Shown here one piece after another: positions 1-4,631 of a DNA stretch of 5,092 nucleotides. The DNA comes from Clostridia bacterium (GTDB taxonomy: Bacteria; Bacillota; Clostridia; UMGS1883). Position numbers and translations under genes: made by a program. Every line of letters starts with the position of its first letter. Within the stretch, counting starts at the first letter, position 1. A model generated the notes under the pieces. That model saw only the letters and a program-made list of their open reading frames with translations, was not told the origin of the DNA and made no database searches. The stretch covers positions 1 through 5,092 of the forward strand of contig JAFSBF010000193.1 in assembly GCA_017441965.1 (NCBI GenBank). Direction: 5' to 3'.

Positions 1-625
1 TGCTTTCACGGATTTCGTCATATTTTACACGTATGCCTACCTCCGCAACAACAATTTCACCGCATAAGTCCACGCTTTTATTTGAGAGCATTCCCCTCTT
101 TGGTGCAGTAAAGGTTACGGTCTTGTCCGCCTTTACCGAGGCTCCGCACTCCTCACCGCTGTCAGCGTTCATACCGCTTGGGACGTCTGCCGATATAACG
201 TAGCTATTCGATGAATTTATTATTTCAATTGCACGCAGTGCTCTTGCATCAGTTATTTCCCCATTAATTCCTATGCCGAAAATTGCATCAAGCACGCAAT
301 CAACTTCTTCTGTCGGGAAGGTTACTTCCTGAGTTACGGGAATATCTGCAAGGGTTGCCTTTTGGCACAAAACGGCACACTCTTCATTTGCAGGAGAAAA
401 AACCTGAACAATCTCCACGTGTATACCGCTTTTTTTCAAAAGAAGGGCAGTGGCGTAACCGTCACTGCCGTTATTTCCCTTGCCACAGTACACACGTACA
501 CTGTTAAAGCCGCAAAGCTCCTTAAAGCAGGCATTTGCCGCATTTTCAATAAGATACAGCGAGGAAACCTCCTGCATAGTAAGCTTTTCTGCCTCTTTTA
601 TCATTTCAGATGATAAAAACAACAT
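1..625 (-). CDS. nnr: NAD(P)H-hydrate epimerase domain (YjeF_N/NnrE), N-terminal part, cut by the window's left edge
   Basis: The frame translates without a stop from ATG at 625 to the window edge, giving 208 residues. It matches the YjeF N-terminal domain, which interconverts the R and S forms of hydrated NAD(P)H (NADHX/NADPHX) so that the partner dehydratase can restore NAD(P)H. Visible signatures are a degenerate LMERAG-like segment (LIENAA, residues 25-30), the nucleotide-binding loop GKGNNGSDG (48-56), the DAIFGIG segment (113-119) with the likely catalytic Asp113, ADVPSGMNADSG (146-157), and TAPKRG (173-178). The loop has Ser54 where the family usually has Gly (GNNGGDG). In Firmicutes the domain is commonly fused to a C-terminal ADP-dependent dehydratase (NnrD/YjeF_C) in a protein of about 500 aa; that half would lie left of the window and is not seen. 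The start is supported by AAAGGA about 9 nt upstream, overlapping the stop of the preceding gene. The gene lies 14 bp downstream of the DUF6106-like gene and is probably cotranscribed with it. Confidence 0.9.
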   Translation of the reverse strand, partial: MLFLSSEMIKEAEKLTMQEVSSLYLIENAANACFKELCGFNSVRVYCGKGNNGSDGYATALLLKKSGIHVEIVQVFSPANEECAVLCQKATLADIPVTQEVTFPTEEVDCVLDAIFGIGINGEITDARALRAIEIINSSNSYVISADVPSGMNADSGEECGASVKADKTVTFTAPKRGMLSNKSVDLCGEIVVAEVGIRVKYDEIRES

Positions 626-639
626 AGTATCATATCCTT

Positions 640-1161
640 TTAATCGTAAATGTGTATCTTTGACGGAGAATATTTTCGAAGATTTGTGAGCATTGTATAG
701 GTCGGCTCAAATTTAAGAAGTATTTTTGAGCTTTTATCAATTACCGCAAAATACACATTTGCATCCCTGCGTCCTGATGTTGCGTCAATGGTTTTGTCAA
801 ACTGCTCATTAAGGCGTGCATTGTATGCCGCATCCTTTACAGATGCAAGCACCTCAAGCTCTTCGACACTAAAGGTTACAAGCCTCTTTCTTGCAGTTGC
901 ATTCATAATAACGTCAATATCAAGGCTGTCACCCGTAATAATATACTCAAATTCCTTGTTCATTCTTGATGAAAGCTTAAACGCGCCAAAATAAACACCT
1001 ACTACCGCGAGCATCAGAATTCCGCCAAAACCGCCTGCCTTACCTAAAAACATAATAAGCAGGAAAAGCGCAACCACCGTTGCCGCAAAATAAAGCAGCA
1101 CTGAAAGTAAAATTTCCTTTGCCCCTTTATTTCTTTTTATCATATATTCATTAAATTCCAT
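640..1161 (-). CDS. Small two-helix membrane protein resembling DUF6106
   Basis: This encodes 173 aa. A short basic cytoplasmic-looking N-terminus (EYMIKRNKGAKE) is followed by two hydrophobic segments at about residues 18-40 and 46-62, separated by a Gly-rich turn (GKAGGFGG). A soluble C-terminal domain of about 110 residues follows, with FEYIITGDSLDIDVI (71-85), an RKR element (91-93), and a closing region ILLKFEPTYTMLTNLRKYSP (147-166). The layout (EYxhxxGxLDID, then RKRL, then FEP near the end) resembles the uncharacterised DUF6106 family of Clostridia. That assignment is from memory of the family pattern, not a search, and no biochemical function is known. A TTG two codons upstream (1165-1167) could be read as the start, but it lies only 3 nt from the GGAGG ribosome site; ATG at 1161 has a normal 9-nt spacing and is preferred. 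The gene sits between the penicillin-binding protein gene (15-bp gap) and nnr (14-bp gap), so it is probably translated from their shared message. Confidence 0.85.
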   Translation of the reverse strand: MEFNEYMIKRNKGAKEILLSVLLYFAATVVALFLLIMFLGKAGGFGGILMLAVVGVYFGAFKLSSRMNKEFEYIITGDSLDIDVIMNATARKRLVTFSVEELEVLASVKDAAYNARLNEQFDKTIDATSGRRDANVYFAVIDKSSKILLKFEPTYTMLTNLRKYSPSKIHIYD

Positions 1162-1170
1162 TTTCAAATA

Positions 1171-1175
1171 CCTCC
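1171..1175 (-). promoter_or_regulatory. Ribosome binding site deciding the start of the DUF6106-like gene
   Basis: On the minus strand the sequence reads GGAGG, then TATTTGAAA, then ATG. The 9-nt distance favours ATG at 1161 over the in-frame TTG at 1167, which would be only 3 nt away. The site lies in the 15-bp gap just after the stop codon of the penicillin-binding protein gene. Confidence 0.8.
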
Positions 1176-1176
1176 G

Positions 1177-3498
1177 TTATATTCCTAAATCAAGTCCTGC
1201 GTTTCCACCCGAAGGTGCAGGTGCAGGCTGAGAAGGTGTCACGGGATCCGGTGCAGGTGTTACGGAAGGCTCCGTCGGCTGTGTTACAGAAGAATTTGGT
1301 GTATCAGGTGAAACCGCCTCTCCCTCGGGTGTCATTTCAATAACACCCTCAACCTGTTCGTTCTTTTCTACAACCTCTGCACTGCCCTTTGCCAGGTCAT
1401 TTTCATTAAACTCATACGGATGCGATGTACAAAGCTTTGTGGGAATTTCGCTCTTTTTATATCTCTTGCTTGTAAGCTTACGGCAGGAGGGGGTTGCCCG
1501 CATCTTGCTTTCTGCACAAAGCATTACACTGTATGTTCCCTTTTCCTCATCTGCAAGGAACTTCTTGTTTTCAAGTCCTTCGTGAATAGGTGCCATAACC
1601 TTTCTCCACGCTACTGCCGCAGGGTTTGGTGAAAAGCCTCTGAGTGTTGCAGGCTCATCATATCCAAACCATACTGCACCTACATAATAAGGTGTGAAGC
1701 CTACAAACCATCTGTCGTTATTGCTTGAGGTTGTACCCGTTTTACCTGCGACACGCATTCCGCTAAGTCTTGCAGCAGTACCGGTACCACCGTTTACCGC
1801 ATCTGTAAGCATTGAAATCACAGATTCTGCCGTTGATTCACTCATAGCAATCTGTTCCTTCGCCTTATGCTCTAAAATAACCTTACCGTCAGAGTCTACA
1901 ACCTTTGTATAAAGTGACGGCTTAATATATTTACCGCCATTGGGGAAAGTACAATATGCGGCACACATCTCAAGAACACTCACACCGTCTGTAAGACCGC
2001 CCAACGCAATCGGGGCAAGTGCCACGTCAGAGAATACCTTTCCATTCTTTTCACGTTTTTTCACAAGTGTCGAAACATGAAGATTGTTTTTTACAAAATC
2101 AAATGATGCATCAGGTGTAAGGTAATTACAAATCTTTACCGCAGGCACATTTCGTGAGCCACGAAGTGCCGCCGCAACAGTAATTCTGCCCTTAAAGCTT
2201 CTATCATCATTTCTCGGTTTCCATTCGCCAAAGGAAACGGGTGAATCGTTTACGATTGATGACGGTGTAACAAGACCGTACTCAACCGCAGGTGCATATA
2301 CGGAAAGGGGCTTTATCGTCGAGCCCGGCTGACGCAGAGTATGCGTTGCACGGTTAAGTGTACGGTTACCCTCCTTCTCCCCTCTTCCGCCTGAAAGCGC
2401 CTTTACAAGACCTGTGTACGGGTCCATAATAACCATAGAGGATTGTGGCTGAACTGCCGTGGATGCCTTCTGGAAGGCTGACGGGTCATTGTAAACATTG
2501 TCCATAGCCTCCTGCATCTTCATATCCATAGAAAGATAAATCTGTAATCCGCCGTTATAGAGTATCTTACTTGCATACTCCTTGGTGTAGTTATACTGCT
2601 CCATCAAATCTTCTATAACCTGGTCGATTGCAGCATCTGTAAAATAGCTCTGATAATTCTGACTGCCCTCTGCGTCCTTCTTTACAAATACGAGCTTTTC
2701 GTCAACTGCCTCTTCATATTCTTTATCAGTAATAAAGCCAAGCTGCTTCATCTTTTTAAGTATAACAAGCTGCCTTGCCCTGTTATTTTCAGGATTAACA
2801 AGCGGGTCGTACTTTGTGGGGAACTGCGTTATTCCTGCAAGAACGGCACATTCTGCAAGTGAAAGGTCACTGACCTCTTTACCAAAGTAGGTAAGCGCAG
2901 CACTTGCAACACCGTTACACTTCTGGCTGAGGTAGATGGTGTTAAGATAATATTCGAGGATTTCCTCCTTGGAAAGGTCTCTTTCCAGATTAAACGCCCT
3001 GTATATTTCCTGAATTTTACGCTTTATCGAATATTCGTCATCCCGCGTCAGATTTTTTATAAGCTGCTGCGTAATGGTACTTCCGCCGTAGCTGGAATTA
3101 CCCTTTTTAGTTATATACTGAATTGCAGCGCCCATAAATCTTTTTAAGTCAACACCGAAATGGGAATAAAAACGCTCATCCTCAATTGCAACGAAGGCAT
3201 TTTTCAAATGCTCGGGAATTTCGGAGCTTGTCGCCCAGATACGGTTTTCTGTGTCGTAAAGCTGCTCTACCTCGATGGTTTCGCCGCTGTCAGGGTCCTC
3301 GGCATATACAAAGGAAGTCAGGTTGAGGCGCATATTCTCAACATCAATAAGCTCTGCATCCTCAACATAACCAAGCAGTGACCCTACAACAAGACCTACC
3401 ACCGCAATAACAATAATTCCCAATGTAACACCCAAAGCCATTAAGGCACGGGTTAATATACTCTTTTTACGCTTGCGCCCACTTTTTTTCTTAGCCAT
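1177..3498 (-). CDS. Class A (bifunctional) penicillin-binding protein, PBP1A/PonA-like
   Basis: This is a 773-residue enzyme that polymerises lipid II into glycan strands and cross-links stem peptides on the outer face of the membrane. In order: a Lys/Arg-rich cytoplasmic tail (1-17), one membrane segment (about 18-44), a GT51 glycosyltransferase domain (about 94-254), and a transpeptidase domain (about 350-640). The GT51 motifs are EDERFYSHFGVD with likely catalytic Glu106, GGSTITQQ (138-145), RKIQE (160-164) and EEILEYYLN (178-186). The transpeptidase has STIK with nucleophile Ser393 and Lys396, SRN (448-450), and KTGT (586-589), so all three active-site motifs are intact. A C-terminal segment with three cysteines (Cys661, 672, 690), ending in a CTSHP sequence, is followed by a Pro/Thr/Ser-rich tail (about 723-764). 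The length is normal for the family. The frame is open back to ATG at 3561, but ATG at 3498 is chosen because GGAGG lies 8 nt upstream and the protein then begins with the typical MAKKKSGRKRKK. It is the first gene of a likely operon with the DUF6106-like gene and nnr. The exact orthologue name (ponA, pbpF or other) cannot be settled here. Confidence 0.96.
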   Translation of the reverse strand: MAKKKSGRKRKKSILTRALMALGVTLGIIVIAVVGLVVGSLLGYVEDAELIDVENMRLNLTSFVYAEDPDSGETIEVEQLYDTENRIWATSSEIPEHLKNAFVAIEDERFYSHFGVDLKRFMGAAIQYITKKGNSSYGGSTITQQLIKNLTRDDEYSIKRKIQEIYRAFNLERDLSKEEILEYYLNTIYLSQKCNGVASAALTYFGKEVSDLSLAECAVLAGITQFPTKYDPLVNPENNRARQLVILKKMKQLGFITDKEYEEAVDEKLVFVKKDAEGSQNYQSYFTDAAIDQVIEDLMEQYNYTKEYASKILYNGGLQIYLSMDMKMQEAMDNVYNDPSAFQKASTAVQPQSSMVIMDPYTGLVKALSGGRGEKEGNRTLNRATHTLRQPGSTIKPLSVYAPAVEYGLVTPSSIVNDSPVSFGEWKPRNDDRSFKGRITVAAALRGSRNVPAVKICNYLTPDASFDFVKNNLHVSTLVKKREKNGKVFSDVALAPIALGGLTDGVSVLEMCAAYCTFPNGGKYIKPSLYTKVVDSDGKVILEHKAKEQIAMSESTAESVISMLTDAVNGGTGTAARLSGMRVAGKTGTTSSNNDRWFVGFTPYYVGAVWFGYDEPATLRGFSPNPAAVAWRKVMAPIHEGLENKKFLADEEKGTYSVMLCAESKMRATPSCRKLTSKRYKKSEIPTKLCTSHPYEFNENDLAKGSAEVVEKNEQVEGVIEMTPEGEAVSPDTPNSSVTQPTEPSVTPAPDPVTPSQPAPAPSGGNAGLDLGI

Positions 3499-3506
3499 AA
3501 AGCGCA

Positions 3507-3511
3507 CCTCC
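3507..3511 (-). promoter_or_regulatory. Ribosome binding site deciding the start of the penicillin-binding protein
   Basis: GGAGG on the minus strand stands 8 nt before ATG at 3498. No comparable site precedes the upstream in-frame ATGs at 3561 and 3558. This fixes the start at 3498 and removes 21 implausible residues (YRYLCLYNRQFICFL-type sequence) from the N-terminus. Confidence 0.85.
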
Positions 3512-3562
3512 AAAAAGCAGATAAACTGCCGATTATACAGGCATAAATACCTATACATCATA

Positions 3563-3571
3563 AGTATAACA
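3563..3571 (-). promoter_or_regulatory. Putative extended -10 promoter of the penicillin-binding protein operon
   Basis: Read on the minus strand this is TGTTATACT: an extended -10 (TGn followed by TATACT, one mismatch to TATAAT). No good -35 lies 16-18 nt upstream (the bases there are about ACACTT), which fits an extended -10 promoter. Transcription would begin near 3556, leaving a leader of about 58 nt before ATG 3498. This start also excludes the longer reading frame beginning at 3561. It is called from consensus match only. Confidence 0.5.
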
Positions 3572-3590
3572 CCAAAGCATTAAAAAAGTG

Positions 3591-3619
3591 TTACAAACGC
3601 AAGATTATTTGTATATCAT
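3591..3619 (+). promoter_or_regulatory. Putative promoter of the BofC-C-like gene
   Basis: TTACAA (3591-3596, weak -35) and TATCAT (3614-3619, one mismatch to TATAAT) are separated by exactly 17 bp. Transcription would start near 3626, about 42 nt before the ATG. An overlapping CATACTA at 3617-3623 fits the forespore sigma-G -10 consensus, but no matching -35 is visible. The promoter points away from that of the penicillin-binding protein, and the two -10 elements are about 45 bp apart. Confidence 0.4.
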
Positions 3620-3667
3620 ACTAAATACAGGAAAAAATAAAGATAATGAAAAGCGAGGAGTGTTAGT

Positions 3668-4078
3668 ATGAAACGCCACAGCGGTATATTTTACATCTTT
3701 CTCATGTGTATAATTGCATTTTCAGCATCAATGGCAGGCTACATTTCGGGGGTGCGTGCAACAGGGCAAAGGATGCGTCAGCAAACACGTCTTTCCGCCC
3801 CCTCCCCCTTTGTGCAGAGCCGTGCCCCTCTTCCAATAGAAGATACTATTCCAATTATAAATGCAGATACAGAAATTACAACCACATATATTCTTCGTGA
3901 TAAGGACGGAAAGCTTGCCCTTTTCTCCAAATACTCTGACGGAAAGGAAAGCCTTTATCAGGACTATGACATTTTGACAAAGTCACTTCCAAAATCTGAC
4001 CGAGAGAACCTTGCAGACGGAATAGAAGTTTCCTCCCTCAGCGAAGCACTGCAGCTTCTGGAGGATTATTCAAGCTGA
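3668..4078 (+). CDS. Membrane-anchored protein with BofC C-terminal-like domain
   Basis: This encodes 136 aa. A single hydrophobic segment (about residues 7-27, FYIFLMCIIAFSASMAGYISG) after a short basic start acts as signal anchor or signal peptide, placing the rest outside the cytoplasm. A polar, Pro-rich linker (about 30-65) leads to a small C-terminal domain: TTTYILRDKDGKLALF (71-86), a variable loop, LYQDYDILTKSLPKSDRENLADGIEV (96-121), and EALQLLEDYSS at the end. The pattern YhhR-x-x-x-G-x-hAhF ... SLP-x-x-D-x-x-x-L-x-x-GIEV ... L-x-x-x-LEDYxS is what I recall of the BofC C-terminal domain (BofC_C). In Bacillus subtilis, BofC is a forespore protein that restrains the SpoIVB protease in sigma-K signalling. 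Many clostridial proteins carry only this domain and have no established role, so a sporulation role is inference. The start is supported by GAGGAG 7 nt upstream. The gene is monocistronic, diverges from the penicillin-binding protein gene, and ends before a strong terminator. Confidence 0.85.
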   Translation: MKRHSGIFYIFLMCIIAFSASMAGYISGVRATGQRMRQQTRLSAPSPFVQSRAPLPIEDTIPIINADTEITTTYILRDKDGKLALFSKYSDGKESLYQDYDILTKSLPKSDRENLADGIEVSSLSEALQLLEDYSS

Positions 4079-4083
4079 AAGCC

Positions 4084-4100
4084 AAAGAATGTAATTCTTT
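4084..4100 (+). repeat. Short 7-bp inverted repeat after the BofC-C-like gene
   Basis: AAAGAAT (4084-4090) and ATTCTTT (4094-4100) are perfectly complementary around a 3-nt loop, just after the stop codon. It is AT-rich and probably weak, and may only add to the larger terminator hairpin that follows. Confidence 0.4.
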
Positions 4101-4107
4101 ATTTACC

Positions 4108-4158
4108 TTAACAAAACAATCCACCTTTTGCAGGTGGATTGTTTTGTTAATTTTGTTT
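4108..4158 (+). terminator. Strong intrinsic terminator of the BofC-C-like gene
   Basis: Arms at 4108-4126 and 4132-4150 are perfectly complementary over 19 bp around the 5-nt loop TTTGC. The loop-proximal end is the GC-richest part (CCACCT/AGGTGG). A T-rich run, TTTTGTTT (4151-4158), follows on the plus strand. The minus-strand side lacks a T-run, so it is oriented for plus-strand transcription, 29 bp after the stop of the 136-aa gene, and separates that gene from the XRE cassette. Confidence 0.9.
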
Positions 4159-4175
4159 GGCAACACTTTATTTTT

Positions 4176-4191
4176 TAATTCCAAATAGGAA
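4176..4191 (-). promoter_or_regulatory. Putative operator 1 of the XRE gene
   Basis: This is a palindrome with core TTCC-AAATA-GGAA (4179-4191) and arms that extend to AATTCC/GGAATT (4177-4193). Read on the minus strand it is TTCCTATTTGGAATTA, which matches operator 2 on the plus strand at 14 of 16 positions. It lies upstream of the regulator's likely promoter and is a candidate binding site for the XRE protein itself. Confidence 0.5.
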
Positions 4192-4206
4192 TTTTGTTCA
4201 TTATAC

Positions 4207-4222
4207 TTCCGTTTTGGAATTA
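4207..4222 (+). promoter_or_regulatory. Putative operator 2 of the XRE gene
   Basis: TTCCGTTTTGGAATTA contains TTCC-N5-GGAA, the same dyad as operator 1 in inverted orientation, with centres 28 bp apart (4185 and 4213). It overlaps the position where the -35 of the TATAAT promoter should lie (about 4219-4224), so a bound protein would be expected to block RNA polymerase. Binding by the adjacent XRE protein is inference. Confidence 0.5.
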
Positions 4223-4241
4223 TGCCAAGAGATTTTTAGGA

Positions 4242-4247
4242 TATAAT
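4242..4247 (+). promoter_or_regulatory. Putative -10 element of the XRE gene promoter
   Basis: This is a perfect TATAAT, 34 bp before the XRE start codon. The -35 region about 17 bp upstream (ATTATG) is a poor match. A second possible -10, TATACT at 4202-4207, lies between the two operators, so the exact start of transcription is uncertain. Either way the operator pair overlaps or flanks the promoter. Confidence 0.5.
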
Positions 4248-4281
4248 CAAATAAAATATTCTAAAAAGGAAATTTAAACTT

Positions 4282-4527
4282 ATGAAAACAAGAAAGCAAA
4301 TGTATGGAAATAAAAATTCTGTTGGAAGGAATATCGAACAACTTAGAAAAGAACGTGGAATTAAACAAAAAGATTTTGTTGCACAAATTCAAACGATGGG
4401 CTGCGATATAAATCTTACAAGTTATTCAAAGCTTGAAGGACAAGTACGTAGTGCTACTGATAAGGAGATATTTGTTATAGCAAAAATCCTTGGCGTCAGT
4501 ATGGAAGAACTTTTCGAGGAAGATTAA
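4282..4527 (+). CDS. XRE-family (Cro/C1-type helix-turn-helix) transcriptional regulator
   Basis: This encodes 81 aa and is almost entirely one HTH domain (about residues 14-78): VGRNIEQLRKERGIKQKDF (14-32), the helix-turn-helix with KQKDFVAQIQ (28-37), then INLTSYSKLEGQVR (43-56), where the recognition helix and the conserved SxLE lie, and IFVIAKILGVSMEELF (63-78), the typical last helices of Cro/C1 repressors. The spacing between helices 2 and 3 is a little long (QTMGCDINLTS), a variant common in small clostridial XRE proteins. There is no effector, peptidase or dimerisation domain. AAGGA lies about 11 nt before the ATG, a rather long spacing. The gene is more AT-rich than its neighbours and is bounded by a terminator on the left and a long hairpin on the right. 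Two matching palindromes upstream suggest autoregulation. It could be the antitoxin or repressor half of a mobile system, but no toxin partner is visible, so a stand-alone regulator is the safer call. Confidence 0.92.
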   Translation: MKTRKQMYGNKNSVGRNIEQLRKERGIKQKDFVAQIQTMGCDINLTSYSKLEGQVRSATDKEIFVIAKILGVSMEELFEED

Positions 4528-4565
4528 GCTGTAAACTTTAATTCAGCCATTTGAGTAGATGCCTT

Positions 4566-4614
4566 TACAAAATGTCACTTTTTGGGGATAGTCCCTAAAA
4601 CGTGACATTTTGTA
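4566..4614. repeat. Long near-perfect hairpin (REP/MITE-like palindrome), possible bidirectional terminator
   Basis: Outer arms 4566-4578 and 4602-4614 (ending TGTCAC and GTGACA at the loop side) pair perfectly over 13 bp. One T/C mismatch follows (4579/4601), then nine more pairs including one G-T (4580-4588 with 4592-4600), closing on a 3-nt loop. The core reads GGGGATAGTCCC. This resembles the scattered GGGGACAGTCCC/TGTCAC palindromes found in Firmicutes genomes, some associated with IS200-like (RAYT) transposases; that link is recalled, not searched. It sits between the convergent XRE and MATE genes, where such a stem could end transcription from both sides, although no T-run follows outside the stem on either strand. 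Confidence 0.7.
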
Positions 4615-4631
4615 TGATAATAAAATCAATT

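Noticed and set aside
283..689. Overlapping plus-strand open frames opposite nnr
   Set aside because: They overlap one another and lie antisense to a clear YjeF_N domain; their products are Arg/His/Cys-rich with no recognisable domain and no good ribosome site.
788..994. 68-aa plus-strand open frame opposite the DUF6106-like gene
   Set aside because: It is a Ser-rich shadow of the minus-strand coding sequence with no recognisable domain.
1162..1167. TTG start for the DUF6106-like protein, two codons upstream
   Set aside because: It is only 3 nt from GGAGG; ATG 1161 has a normal 9-nt spacing.
1420..1912. Plus-strand open frames opposite the PBP C-terminal region
   Set aside because: They are antisense to the intact transpeptidase domain, have low-quality composition and match no family.
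3499..3561. In-frame N-terminal extension of the PBP to ATG at 3561
   Set aside because: It lacks a ribosome site, has an atypical Tyr/Cys/Phe-rich sequence, and begins upstream of the predicted transcription start (about 3556); ATG 3498 has GGAGG at 8 nt.
4151..4281. Riboswitch or small RNA in the AT-rich leader before the XRE gene
   Set aside because: The only structure seen is the pair of DNA palindromes at 4176-4222, which lies upstream of the TATAAT and so would not be transcribed from it; no conserved riboswitch core is recognised.
4528..4631. Possible toxin partner for the XRE protein
   Set aside because: Only about 100 bp lies between the XRE stop and the MATE stop, most of it the hairpin; no small gene fits, and upstream is a terminator. 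A toxin-antitoxin call is not supported.
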